Below, piece after piece: positions 30,271 through 40,048 of a stretch of 64,000 nucleotides of DNA. The stretch is from Phymatolithon calcareum (taxonomy: Eukaryota; Rhodophyta; Florideophyceae; Hapalidiales). The stretch covers positions 3,968,001 through 4,032,000 of the forward strand of contig OZ345352.1 of assembly GCA_977006965.1 (NCBI GenBank), given 5' to 3'. The stretch's first letter is position 1; each line of letters begins with the position of its first letter. The translations under genes were made by a program, and so were the position numbers. Under the pieces are notes generated by a model. That model searched no databases and was not told the origin of the DNA. It was given only the letters and a program-made list of their open reading frames with translations.

Positions 30271-32622
30271 ATGTTTGCTTCGACATTTTCCACTCTTTTG
30301 CTACTCTTTGTCGCTACGTTCTTGAGATGCACGTCTGCCCTTAAAACCAATACATCGTTCATCGCACAAGGCCTGACGGGCACATACGTCTCTCTTCCCC
30401 CCGTGCCCGACACCATCAACCCGGCTTTCCTTCCGCCTTCGCAAGGAACATGTCCGACGATCATTAAGTTCACCGCATATGCATTCGAAAATCTTCTCCG
30501 CATTGCGCCCAATGGACTGACCGATCCCACCGGCACGTGCCCCCCGGCCCAAGGCATTGAAAGACCGAGCATTCCGCTGCGCAACAAAGTCCACGTTCGA
30601 CCGGCCCTCTTTTCTTTTTTCAAATCTTTTCAAACGCCACAACCCCGCTCGAAGGTCCTATCTCTACATGCGTCAATTCCACACACTCTGATCCAATGCC
30701 CCAACGACGCCGGCAGTCCCTTCTCGACTGTCAACCTTGCGTCTGTCAAGGACTACGTCATTCCAATGCTGCTGTCAACATTGACCGAAATCGGTCTGCC
30801 GAAAGAGTTCATCAGCGACGTGTTCGGGGGCGTCGAAAATCGTGTCACAACTTTGCACCCATGGTACGAGAGAAATGGCGCCAAGATCAAGAAGCACGTT
30901 GCAGAACTGCTTTCAACCCTCAGCAAAGGCTACTACATGCACCTGGACCGAGTTCACCAGCCTTCAACTTCGTTGCCCAGCAAAGGTGGTATGTGCCCAT
31001 TTCTTGGTGGTGCCCTATTACCGGCGGAGATTAAGCTTGATATGCAAAAGTTGCTCCGTGAAACAATGCCAATGATAACGGAGATCGAACTTGCGCCGCT
31101 CCAGTTCTCTTCTGCCGAGCATTTTCTCGCCGATTTACACTGCAAAACGTCTGCGACTCGTTCCAGGATTAACACCATCAAACTCAATTACGAGTTCCCG
31201 CTGAAGAGAGTGCGCGGTCCATACGGCAAAGGAGCACTACTTCCAGTTGATGTCGACGGTAGTGCATGCGCTTCAATGAACATGTACCGATTCTTGGAGG
31301 CTGAGTCTGAAATGCAACACTCTGATATTGGTCGCGCCTCCCGAATTTTGGCCAAACGAGTTGTGAACTTCCTTGTGGATAACGCTCCATCTCATGCATA
31401 TAAGGATCCCGCCCTGCGACGCTTCGCTGCCCAATTCCCTGCATTTGAACGCCGTCTGCGCGAAATGCGGTTCAAGTCGTCCTTGTTCGTAGCACGTCTC
31501 AACATGTCCGCCTGTCCCGGTTTTTCTAGTGCTGATCCGATCGATCTGATAGTTGCAAAGAAACCGTCTTCGTTCTTCTATTGCAACGGATTCACAGACA
31601 AATCGATGGACGCTTCCCATCCGTGCTTCCTCTACATGATGCTGAAAAAGTGGGGACTTGCCGCGAAGGACGACTTGGTGAAAGATAGTAATGCGAGCAC
31701 TGTATTCTTGAGCGCAACTCGAAACACTAAGTCTTGCATATACGATTCGTCTAAATCTGCCGCATCGAAGTTTCGAAATGCATTCCTCGACCTCCTCCCG
31801 AGCCCAGAACCATCACCTGAAGAATTGCTCGAAGCGTCACCACAACCCTCATCCGCACCTGCATCTGTCGATGTTCCCGTTACCATCCCGCTGCCACCGA
31901 AGCGCCAAAAGGCATGCTTCCCCTCTCATGCATTGGTGACCCTGCGGAACGGTCGAAAGGTGCAAATGCGTAATCTCAAACTAGGGGACGAAGTGGAAGT
32001 TACGCCGGCAGTGTTCAGCCCTGTCATTCTCTTCACACACGCAAGTGACGCAATCTTGTCCGAGATGGTGTCCATAACTACATTGTCCGGAACCGTTTCC
32101 GCCTCGAGAACGCATCTACTAAAAGTTCCTGATGGTCATCGCGCTGCCGCTGTGCTTCGAGTAGGCGATGTCGTGTGGGTGACGAAGAATGGCACATTGG
32201 CTCTGGAACGAATTCGCAGCATTCGTCGCGAGCGCATGCGCGGTCTGTACAACCCGCACACAAAGAAGGGCACTATTCTCGTGAGCAGCGGAAGGGGAGC
32301 ATCAGCCATTCTCGCATCGTCTTACACCACAGCAGTGAACCCATTTACGGCACACGCAGCCATCTCGCCGTTGCGTTTGGCACACTCCCTCTTCGGTCTC
32401 ACTTTTCCCGAGATATCGCGTTTGTTTCCCGGTACCTCAGTTTCGAGCCGGAAGACAGCGGACGGAATGGCACGCAAGATTTGTCATGAGGGTATGGGGA
32501 ATGTTCTGCAAACTTCGGCAGCATGTGCCATTCAACGTAAGAATGACGCCGGCCTAGTCAGTTTGAACTACGGCGTCATGAAGTACTTTTTGAACATTGG
32601 ACAGCTTCTCTTCACGTCATAA
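30271..32622 (+). CDS. Secreted protein with C-terminal Hedgehog-type Hint domain, copy 1
   Basis: 783 residues. A signal peptide (F-S-T-L-L-L-L-F-V-A-T-F-L) is followed by about 500 residues of unknown fold with scattered cysteines, a Pro/Ser/Glu-rich linker (P-S-P-E-P-S-P-E-E-L), then the Hint domain. This begins K-A-C-F-P-S-H-A-L-V-T-L, with Cys549 as the expected nucleophile, and includes L-K-L-G-D-E-V, H615 in S-R-T-H-L-L (Hint block B; Ser replaces the usual Thr three residues before), V-G-D-V-V-W-V and G-L-Y-N-P-H-T. Hint domains cleave at this Cys by N-to-S acyl shift; in Hedgehog the N-terminal product is released or lipidated. I infer self-cleavage freeing the unknown domain. The gene is intronless, with its start just after a TATA-like box. 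Confidence 0.88.
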   Translation: MFASTFSTLLLLFVATFLRCTSALKTNTSFIAQGLTGTYVSLPPVPDTINPAFLPPSQGTCPTIIKFTAYAFENLLRIAPNGLTDPTGTCPPAQGIERPSIPLRNKVHVRPALFSFFKSFQTPQPRSKVLSLHASIPHTLIQCPNDAGSPFSTVNLASVKDYVIPMLLSTLTEIGLPKEFISDVFGGVENRVTTLHPWYERNGAKIKKHVAELLSTLSKGYYMHLDRVHQPSTSLPSKGGMCPFLGGALLPAEIKLDMQKLLRETMPMITEIELAPLQFSSAEHFLADLHCKTSATRSRINTIKLNYEFPLKRVRGPYGKGALLPVDVDGSACASMNMYRFLEAESEMQHSDIGRASRILAKRVVNFLVDNAPSHAYKDPALRRFAAQFPAFERRLREMRFKSSLFVARLNMSACPGFSSADPIDLIVAKKPSSFFYCNGFTDKSMDASHPCFLYMMLKKWGLAAKDDLVKDSNASTVFLSATRNTKSCIYDSSKSAASKFRNAFLDLLPSPEPSPEELLEASPQPSSAPASVDVPVTIPLPPKRQKACFPSHALVTLRNGRKVQMRNLKLGDEVEVTPAVFSPVILFTHASDAILSEMVSITTLSGTVSASRTHLLKVPDGHRAAAVLRVGDVVWVTKNGTLALERIRSIRRERMRGLYNPHTKKGTILVSSGRGASAILASSYTTAVNPFTAHAAISPLRLAHSLFGLTFPEISRLFPGTSVSSRKTADGMARKICHEGMGNVLQTSAACAIQRKNDAGLVSLNYGVMKYFLNIGQLLFTS

Positions 32623-33217
32623 TTACGGAGTCGTTCTGTATCTGAACAGATGAAACCTAGCATTGTAACGTGGAATTGTCAAAATCTGTACGTCGCAATC
32701 CGCAAGCTTGATTTAAATTAGAATTTATTAGACTTTACAAAGGTATTACGTCAGTCTCGAATGGAGCTCAGAATTTCCAATGGTCAAATGGACAACTGTA
32801 CAGTTGAGAGACTCTAACTAATAAAACTCTGTTTAGCAAACTATACGTTTTTACGGGAATTGAAGTTTTTCTCAAATCAATATTCGCTCTCGCAATTATT
32901 GTCGCCCGATAAAATCTCTAATCGTTCACCGTGCGGACTCTCAACATGGATTCGCAATACAGGCAGTACAGGGGATGTACGTTAGAAGCTGCCATATTTC
33001 ATACGAAATTTCGCGGTAGGGCTGTCGCGACCGGACTCTTCCGGGTTCCTTCGACGGCTCTCAAGTTTCCTCAAAGCTAGACTTCCGACCGTTCGGGGTT
33101 ACTAAAGCAGTAGCAGAATCGACAGTCTATTGGCTGGGAGATCGCTGAGAGAAGTCAAAAGTGCGCTATCAGCAAACAGTCAACGAAAATTTTCTTCGAA
33201 ATTTCTAAATTTATTTG
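32623..33217 (+). other. 3' flank of Hint copy 1, shared by both arms
   Basis: No gene is seen. The sequence is mirrored at about 36480-37103 in the right arm, so it belonged to the duplicated unit. Confidence 0.6.
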
Positions 33218-33231
33218 AGATAGAAGAAGGA

Positions 33232-33633
33232 AGAAGAAGTGGAGATTTTTATTATAGTGTTACCAACGCATCTGCAGACGCTTGGGGCAACACTTCTGAT
33301 GAGCCACGAGGACTCAACTCAGAGCCCAGAGGCTCCATTTCGCATAAAAACGGCTATAGTCAGCAAAATTAGAAAACCTACCTCTGATCTCAACGGAGAG
33401 ATCTCGAGGGGGAAAATCATTTCACTTCAATGGCCACGCAGAGCATCGTTTTTCTTGCGTGCGCCGGAGCGCGATGGGCGATTTTACCGACGTCCCGGGT
33501 CCGCGTGCCGCGCCGATCTTCAGGACTTACTCTCGCTCGGCCTGCCCGCCGATCTGCGCGGGGGGGTTACTGACGTCCCCAGTCTTGCGTGCGCCGGAGC
33601 GCGATGGGCGAGTTTACCGACTTCCCGGGTCCC
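33232..33633 (+). mobile_element. SINE-like element with dimeric GC-rich end, present in one arm only
   Basis: Flanking direct repeats AGATAGAAGAAGGA (33218-33231 and 33634-33647) mark the target duplication. The right arm has one uninterrupted copy of this site at about 36466-36479. The part near 33240-33420 matches the other GAA-tailed elements. Beyond it a GC-rich block, GCGTGCGCCGGAGCGCGATG then GGCGA-TTTACCGAC-TCCCGGGTCC, occurs twice (about 33455 and 33586) about 130 bp apart. Other copies in the window lack this block, so this is the longest member and may show the element's true head. Confidence 0.85.
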
Positions 33634-33647
33634 AGATAGAAGAAGGA

Positions 33648-33700
33648 GAAAAGTAGATTTTTATTTAAAAATTTACCAACGCATCTGCAGACGCTATTTA
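33648..33700 (+). mobile_element. Short older SINE-like stub in both arms
   Basis: ACCAACGCATCTGCAGACGC follows an AT-rich stretch and is flanked by TTTATTTGAGATA (about 33210 and 33700). It is also present in the right arm (about 36405-36470), so it preceded the arm duplication; the larger element later inserted beside it. Confidence 0.6.
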
Positions 33701-33989
33701 TTTGAGATACCTGGAAAGTTACTTTTTTAAAAGTGACTATCCAGGTATTTCATGGCATTGATCGCAATAAAACCACTGCCAGCAACACCAGAATATACAG
33801 GAATAACTGCAAACTGGATCAAGGGTATTTGTCCATCTTCTCTCTGTCAGAGGTGAAAGATTGCAGCAATCGAGCAACATTTTGTGATGAGCTGTTGGAT
33901 TATTACCTATGTAGGTCTCTGTAGCATGTGCAGATAGTTCAGGAGTGTCGGGATGACCACTGGCTTTTATCTAGTTGATGGTGTAGTAC

Positions 33990-34360
33990 CATAGCGGTGA
34001 TGTGCGGCCTACATGGTCTGGAGTGCAGTGCAGATACAGCGTCCCGTGGTGATGCGAAAAGCCACAACACCATCAACCGAGCACCCCTTTGGAGGAAATC
34101 AGTGTTGGGTGCTTACTGTGGGATTACCGCGGTGATCGAACTAGTCGCCTTACAACGTACTCTAGCGTCATCGAAGATGAGTACAGAAATTGAGTTTGAG
34201 TGCAAGAGACTCACAGGAGCTCTTGTTGGGAGAGAATTACGAATCAAGAACGTTTTGAGCAGCCAGATGACTTTAGCGTAGAGATTATGCAAGAGCTGCC
34301 CCGTTACTCCAAGGTGAGGCTTTGGGAGCTCTCAAAATAAAATCATCAAATATCCCCACA
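33990..34360 (+). mobile_element. LINE L-A 3' fragment (left arm)
   Basis: The frame 33997-34281 gives N-R-A-P-L-W-R-K-S-V-L-G-A-Y-C-G, V-I-E-L-V-A-L-Q-R-T-L and F-E-C-K-R-L-T-G-A-L-V-G-R-E-L-R-I-K, the end of L-A ORF2. A 3' UTR with CTCAAAATAAAATC follows. The right arm carries it at 35750-36120. Confidence 0.8.
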
Positions 34361-34901
34361 ACACCAGAAAACCACAACAAACACTGAATCGCTAGCTTGT
34401 CAGAGCATAGCAGTTCGCAGCTGATGTACGCACGAATGCATTCACACCCACTGGGTGATGCCGAATGGGGACTGTCAGCCCCTCGGCTTAGTGAAGATCT
34501 TGGACACGCTCACGAGCGCGTGAGTGAGAGTAAACGGATTCGGGCGGTCAACTTGCGACACTCACCGGGAGCACAATACTCGAAGCTTCCAGGGGCTTGG
34601 CCTTCGCGCGCTCGTCCTTGTCGGACGGCGTCAGCGGGCGCGAGCTCGCGCTTGGAGCCGGGGTGCGCACTCTTGCGGCGCATGGCGGACGCCGGGAAAA
34701 GAAAGAACAGGAAAAGAGGGCAAACGTTCAGCATAACAGGGATGTCGCTTGGATACTGCAAATGCAGGGAAACGAAAGAGGTACGGTCGTGATGATCGAG
34801 CACGGAGGTTTTCACAATGCAACTTCCACGCACGATGGCCGAGCAGGAGGTTGAGGCTCGGAATGGATCGCGGCACGGTCTTGCGGAGTGATCGCGGTTG
34901 A
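34361..34901. other. GC-rich inner end of the left arm
   Basis: Long overlapping frames exist on both strands (for example 34397-34792 plus, 131 residues, with a near-identical mirror at 35321-35716), but composition is Arg/Ser/Gly-rich with no domain. The openness probably reflects base composition. Confidence 0.4.
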
Positions 34902-35210
34902 TTCATTCCAACTTCCGTCCTGGACTAACCTCGAGAAAGTCGCGATTCATGAGTGCACTCTACCCTGGGGAGGCAGCCGTGTGACGCCCCGAGATGACTT
35001 GGGGGTTTTCGCGTGGACTGTCCGGCTCAGGTATGAGAGCGTGAATGATGTCTGTAATCATCATCCCTAAGCATTCGCTTCAGCGACCAATCAGCGGCAG
35101 ACTGGCTCGTCTTCTCTTCTCTACGTGGTATACAGGAAGAATCAGTATCCGCCAAAGTAAACAGGCGGGGAACTTCGGTGTGCAAGTCTTGCTGTCTAGT
35201 GACGTCGCCT
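34902..35210. other. Spacer of the giant palindrome
   Basis: 309 bp of unique sequence between the inverted arms. No gene or repeat was recognised in it. Confidence 0.75.
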
Positions 35211-35749
35211 TCAACCGCGATCACCCCGCAAGACCGTTGCCGTGATCCACTCCAAGCCTAAACCTCCTGCTCGGCCATCGCGCGTGGAAGTTGCATTGTG
35301 AAAACCTCCGTGCTCGATCATCACGACCGTACCTCTTTCGTTTCCCTGCATTTGCAGCATCCAAGCGACATCCGTGTTGTTCTGAACGTTTGCCCTCTTT
35401 TCCTGTTCTTTCTTTTCCCGGCGTCCGCCATGCGCCGCAAGAGTGCGCACCCCGGCTCCAAGCGCGAGCTCGCGCCCGCTGACGCCGTCCGACAAGGACG
35501 AGCGCGCGAAGGCCAAGCCCCTGGAAGCTTCGAGTATTGTGCTCCCGGTGAGTGTCGCAAGTTGACCGCCCGAATCCGTTTACTCTCACTCACGCGCTCG
35601 TGAGCGTGTCCAAGATCTTCACTAAGCCGAGGGGCTGACAGTCCCCATTCGGCATCACCCAGTGGGTGTGAATGCATTCGTGCGTACATCAGCTGCGAAC
35701 TACTATGCTCTGACAAGCTAGCGATTCAGTGTTTGTTGTGGTTTTCTGG

Positions 35750-36120
35750 TGTTGTGGGGATATTTGATGATTTTATTTTGAGAGCTCCCAAAGCCTCACC
35801 TTGGAGTAACGGGGCAGCTCTTGCATAATCTCTACGCTAAAGTCATCTGGCTGCTCAAAACGTTCTTGATTCGTAATTCTCTCCCAACAAGAGCTCCTGT
35901 GAGTCTCTTGCACTCAAACTCAATTTCTGTACTCATCTTCGATGACGCTAGAGTACGTTGTAAGGCGACTAGTTCGATCACCGCGGTAATCCCACAGTAA
36001 GCACCCAACACTGATTTCCTCCAAAGGGGTGCTCGGTTGATGGTGTTGTGGCTTTTCGCATCACCACGGGACGCTGTATCTGCACTGCACTCCAGACCAT
36101 GTAGGCCGCACATCACCGCT
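35750..36120 (-). mobile_element. LINE L-A 3' fragment (right arm)
   Basis: Mirror of 33990-34360. The 94-residue translations of the two copies are identical, so this part of the arms has hardly diverged. Confidence 0.8.
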
Positions 36121-37103
36121 ATGGTACTACACCATCAACTAGATAAAAGCCAGTGGTCATCCCGACACTCCTGAACTATCTGCACATGCTACAGAGACCT
36201 ACATAGGTAATAATCCAACAGCTCATCACAAAATGTTGCTCGATTGCTGCAGTCTTTCACCTCTGACAGAGAGAAGATGGACAAATACCCTTGATCCAGT
36301 TTGCAGTTATTCCTGTATATTCTGGTGTTGCTGGCAGTGGTTTTATTGCGATCAATGCCATGAAATACCTGGATAGTCACTTTTAAAAAAGTAACTTTCC
36401 AGGTATCTCAAATAAATAGCGTCTGCAGATGCGTTGGTAAATTTTTAAATAAAAATCTACTTTTCTCCTTCTTCTATCTCAAATAAATTTAGAAATTTCG
36501 AAGAAAATTTTCGTTGACTGTTTGCTGATAGCGCACTTTTGACTTCTCTCAGCGATCTCCCAGCCAATAGACTGTCGATTCTGCTACTGCTTTAGTAACC
36601 CCGAGCGGTCGGAAGTCTAGTTTTGAGGAAACTTGAGAGCCGTCGAAGGAACCCGGAAGAGTCTGGTCGCGACAGCCCTACCGCGAAATTTCGTATGAAA
36701 TATGGCAGCTTCTAACGTACATCCCCTGTACTGCCTGTATTGCGAATCCATGTTGAGAGTCCGCACGGTAAACGATTAGAGATTTTATCGGGCGACAATA
36801 ATTGCGAGAGCGAATATTGATTTGAGAAAAACTTCAATTCCCGTAAAAACGTATAGTTTGCTAAACAGAGTTTTATTAGTTCGAGTCTCTCAACTGTACA
36901 GTTGTCCATTTGACCATTGGAAATTCTGAGCTCCATTCGAGACTGACGTAATACCTTTGTAAAGTCTAATAAATTCTAATTTAAATCAAGCTTGCGGATT
37001 GCGACGTACAGATTTTGAAAAGTCCACGTTACAATGCTAGGTTTCATCTGTTCAGATACAGAACGACTCCGTAATTATGACGTGAAGAGAAGCTGTCCAA
37101 TGT

Positions 37104-39425
37104 TCAAAAAGTCATGATGACGCCGCAGTTCAAACTGACTAGGCCGGCGTCATTCTTACGTTGAATGGCACATGCTGCCGAAGTTTTCAGAACATTCCCC
37201 ATACCCTCATGACAAATCTTGCGTGCCATTCCGTCCGCTCTCTTCCGGCTCGAGACTGAGGTACCGGGAAACAAACGCGATATCTCGGGAAAAGTGAGAC
37301 CGAAGAGGGAGTGAGCCAAACGCAACGGCGTGATGGCTGCGTGTGCCGCAAATGGGTTCACTGTTGTGGTGTAAGACGATGCGAGAATGGCTGATGCTCC
37401 CCTTCCGCTGCTCACGAGAATAGTGCCCTTCTTTGTGTGCGGGTTGTACAGACCGCGCATGCGCTCGCGACGAATGCTGCGAATTCGTTCCAGAGCCAGT
37501 GTGCCATTCTTCGTCACCCACACGACATCGCCTACTCGAAGCACAGCGGCAGCGCGATGACCATCAGGAACTTTTAGTAAGTGCGTTCTCGATGCGGAAA
37601 CGGTTCCGGACAATGTAGATATGGACACCATCTCGGACAAGATTGCGTCACTTGCGTGCGTGAAGAGAATGACAGGGCTGAACACTTCCGGCGTAACTTC
37701 CACTTCGTCCCCTAGCTTGAGATCACGCATTTGCACCTTTCGACCGTTCCGCAGGGTCACCAATGCATGAGAGGGGAAGCATGCCTTTTGGCGCTTCGGT
37801 GGCAGAGGGATGGTAACGGGCACATCGACAGACGCAGGTGCGGATGAGGGTTGTGGTGACGCTTCGAGCAATTCTTCAGGTGATGGTTCTGGGCTCGGGA
37901 GGAGGTCGAGGAATGCATTTCGAAACTTGGATGCGGCAGATTCAGATGAATCGTATATGCAAGACTTAGTGTTTCGAGTTGCGCTCAAGAATGCAGTGCT
38001 CGCATTACTATCTTTCACCAAGTCGTCCTTCGCGGCAAGTCCCCACTTTTTCAGCATCATGTAGAGGAAGCACGGATGGGAAGCGTCCATCGATTTGTCT
38101 GTGAATCCGTTGCAATAGAAGAACGAAGATGGTTTCTTTGCAACTATCAGATCGATCGGATCAGCACTAGAAAAACCGGGACAGGCGGACATGTTGAGAC
38201 GTGCTACGAACAAGGACGACTTGAACCGCATTTCGCGCAGACGGCGTTCAAATGCAGGGAATTGGGCAGCGAAGCGTCGCAGGGCGGGATCCTTATATGC
38301 ATGAGATGGAGCGTTATCCACAAGGAAGTTCACAACTCGTTTGGCCAAAATTCGGGAGGCGCGACCAATATCAGAGTGTTGCATTTCAGACTCAGCCTCC
38401 AAGAATCGGTACATGTTCATTGAAGCGCATGCACTACCGTCGACATCAACTGAAAGTAGTGCTCCTTTGCCGTATGGACCGCGCACTCTCTTCAGCGGGA
38501 ACTCGTAATTGAGTTTGATGGTGTTAATCCTGGAACGAGTCGCAGACGTTTTGCAATGTAAATCGGTGAGAAAATGCTCGGCAGAAGAGAACTGGAGCGG
38601 CGCAAGTTCGATCTCCGTTATCATTGGCACTGTTTCACGGAGCAACTTTTGCATATCAAGCTTAATCTCCGCCGGTAATAGGGCACCACCAAGAAATGGG
38701 CACATAGCACCTTTGCTGGGCAACGAAGTTGAAGGCTGGTGAACTCGGTCCAGGTGCATGTAGTAGCCTTTGCTGAGGGTTGAAAGCAGTTCTGCAACGT
38801 GCTTCTTGATCTTGGCGCCATTTCTCTCGTACCATGGGTGCAAAGTTGTGACACGATTTTCGACGCCCCCAAACGCGTCGCTGATGAACTCTTTGGGCAC
38901 ACCGATTTCGGTCAATGTTGACAGCAGCACTGGAATGACGTAGTCCTTGACAGACGCAAGGTTGACGGACGAGAAGGGACTGCCGGCGTCGTTGGGGCAT
39001 TGGATCAGAGTGTGTGGAATTGACGCATGTAGAGATTGGACCTTCGAGCGGGGATGTGGCGTTTGGAAAGATTTGAAAAAAGAAAAGAGGGCCGGTCGAA
39101 CGTGGACTTTGTTGCGCAGCGGAATGCTCGGTCTTTCAATGCCTTGGGCCGGGGGGCACGTGCCGGTGGGATCGGTCAGTCCATTGGGCGCAATGCGGAG
39201 AAGATTTTCGAATGCATATGCGGTGAACTTAATGATCGTCGGACATGTTCCTTGCGAAGGCGGAAGGAAAGCCGGATTGGTGGTGTCGGGCCCGGCAGGA
39301 AGAGAGACGTATGTGCCCGTCAGGCCTTGTGCGATGAATGACGTATTGGTTTTAAGGGCAGGCGTGCATCTCAAGAACGTAGCGACAAAGAGTAGCAAAA
39401 GAGTGGAAAAAGTCGAAGCAAACAT
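37104..39425 (-). CDS. Secreted protein with C-terminal Hint domain, copy 2
   Basis: 773 residues and about 97 per cent identical to copy 1, with the same signal peptide, unknown domain, linker and Hint domain (K-A-C-F-P-S-H-A-L; L-K-L-G-D-E-V; R-T-H-L-L; L-Y-N-P-H-T). Differences are mostly single substitutions; the last ten or so residues differ because a small change near the end brings an earlier stop (G-V-I-M-T-F-stop against G-V-M-K-Y-F-L-N). The frame is fully open despite the divergence, which argues that the protein is still used. It is transcribed towards the palindrome centre, as is copy 1. Confidence 0.88.
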   Translation of the reverse strand: MFASTFSTLLLLFVATFLRCTPALKTNTSFIAQGLTGTYVSLPAGPDTTNPAFLPPSQGTCPTIIKFTAYAFENLLRIAPNGLTDPTGTCPPAQGIERPSIPLRNKVHVRPALFSFFKSFQTPHPRSKVQSLHASIPHTLIQCPNDAGSPFSSVNLASVKDYVIPVLLSTLTEIGVPKEFISDAFGGVENRVTTLHPWYERNGAKIKKHVAELLSTLSKGYYMHLDRVHQPSTSLPSKGAMCPFLGGALLPAEIKLDMQKLLRETVPMITEIELAPLQFSSAEHFLTDLHCKTSATRSRINTIKLNYEFPLKRVRGPYGKGALLSVDVDGSACASMNMYRFLEAESEMQHSDIGRASRILAKRVVNFLVDNAPSHAYKDPALRRFAAQFPAFERRLREMRFKSSLFVARLNMSACPGFSSADPIDLIVAKKPSSFFYCNGFTDKSMDASHPCFLYMMLKKWGLAAKDDLVKDSNASTAFLSATRNTKSCIYDSSESAASKFRNAFLDLLPSPEPSPEELLEASPQPSSAPASVDVPVTIPLPPKRQKACFPSHALVTLRNGRKVQMRDLKLGDEVEVTPEVFSPVILFTHASDAILSEMVSISTLSGTVSASRTHLLKVPDGHRAAAVLRVGDVVWVTKNGTLALERIRSIRRERMRGLYNPHTKKGTILVSSGRGASAILASSYTTTVNPFAAHAAITPLRLAHSLFGLTFPEISRLFPGTSVSSRKRADGMARKICHEGMGNVLKTSAACAIQRKNDAGLVSLNCGVIMTF

Positions 39426-39535
39426 ACTGATCGCTTTGACTGTTGCACGAAATGAGTTGTAATGTGTTGGCGTACTTGTTGCGACGTCGTCGTGAGTTGA
39501 CTTGGTGATGAGGAGTTGGCTGTAGTTTGGTGTCC

Positions 39536-39544
39536 ATTATATAA
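39536..39544 (-). promoter_or_regulatory. TATA-like box of Hint gene 2
   Basis: On the minus strand TTATATAAT lies about 111 bp before the ATG at 39425, in the same context as in copy 1. Confidence 0.55.
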
Positions 39545-39835
39545 GGTAGGGAGACAGTCGGGACAGGGGGAGAGAGATTGTTCCACACGGTGGGTTGGCG
39601 GGATCCGTTGGCGCGGCGGTGTGTTCCCAATGTGGTACACAAGTTGCCTGGCGCGACGAACACGGAGAGACAGGCTAGGTGAAAGTGTGCCGAGAGCCCT
39701 TGATTTCGACTTTCTCGTGAAACGTGCATTGAGAGGCGCGCAGAAGCATTTGCCAAAATTTGAATGGAACATGTCGTTACCTCTTTGTTTCCGAAAGAGG
39801 GACGTAGAAGAAGAATTAAGTTAGTTTTTTGTTTA

Positions 39836-40015
39836 AAAGTTACCAACGCATCTGCTCACGTTTGGGGCAACTTTCCTAGGGCCAAGAGGTTATGGCTAGA
39901 TTCTGTCTGTGGAAGAGTTTCTTTTCTTGTTGGTGTAATAAGATTCAGCGGACTAAAAAAACCCACCTCTGGTCTCCTTCGGGACCTCAAGAGGGAAAAT
40001 TACTCCCCTGTCCTG
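39836..40015 (+). mobile_element. GAA-tailed SINE-like element at the palindrome edge
   Basis: GTTACCAACGCATCTGCTCA then CGTTTGGGGCAAC and CACCTCTGGTCTCCTTCGGG followed by ACCTCAAGAGGGAAAATTA matches the family. It starts just outside the right arm's outer boundary. Confidence 0.65.
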
Positions 40016-40048
40016 TGACAGACTGTGATTTCAAGGGGTATATGTGTT

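Larger units (their letters stand above)
29897..34901 (+). repeat. Left arm of giant palindrome (~5.0 kb)
   Basis: This arm matches the reverse complement of 35211-39813 from TCTACGTCCC outside to TCGCGGTTGA inside, with a few per cent divergence. It holds the Hint gene, its 3' flank, a LINE L-A fragment and a GC-rich stretch. It is longer than the other arm mainly by one 416-bp insertion event at 33218-33633. Confidence 0.93.
35211..39813 (-). repeat. Right arm of giant palindrome (~4.6 kb)
   Basis: The inverted copy of 29897-34901, with the second Hint gene and the mirrored LINE L-A fragment. It lacks the 402-bp SINE-like insertion found in the left arm. Confidence 0.93.

Noticed and set aside
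29628-30344. A 238-residue ORF overlapping the start of Hint gene 1, with counterparts at 39352-39846 and 62338-62913
   Set aside because: It runs through the TATA-like box, its protein is less conserved than expected for a gene, and it ends inside the Hint coding sequence in another frame. It is best explained as a by-product of shared promoter DNA.
34397-34792. A 131-residue ORF, mirrored at 35321-35716, as a conserved duplicated gene
   Set aside because: It lies in GC-rich DNA open in several frames on both strands and has no domain. Mirroring follows from the palindrome alone.
30271-39425. Palindrome as an assembly artefact
   Set aside because: The arms differ at many positions and by a complete insertion with its own target duplication, which an artificial mirror would not show. 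Read confirmation is still needed.
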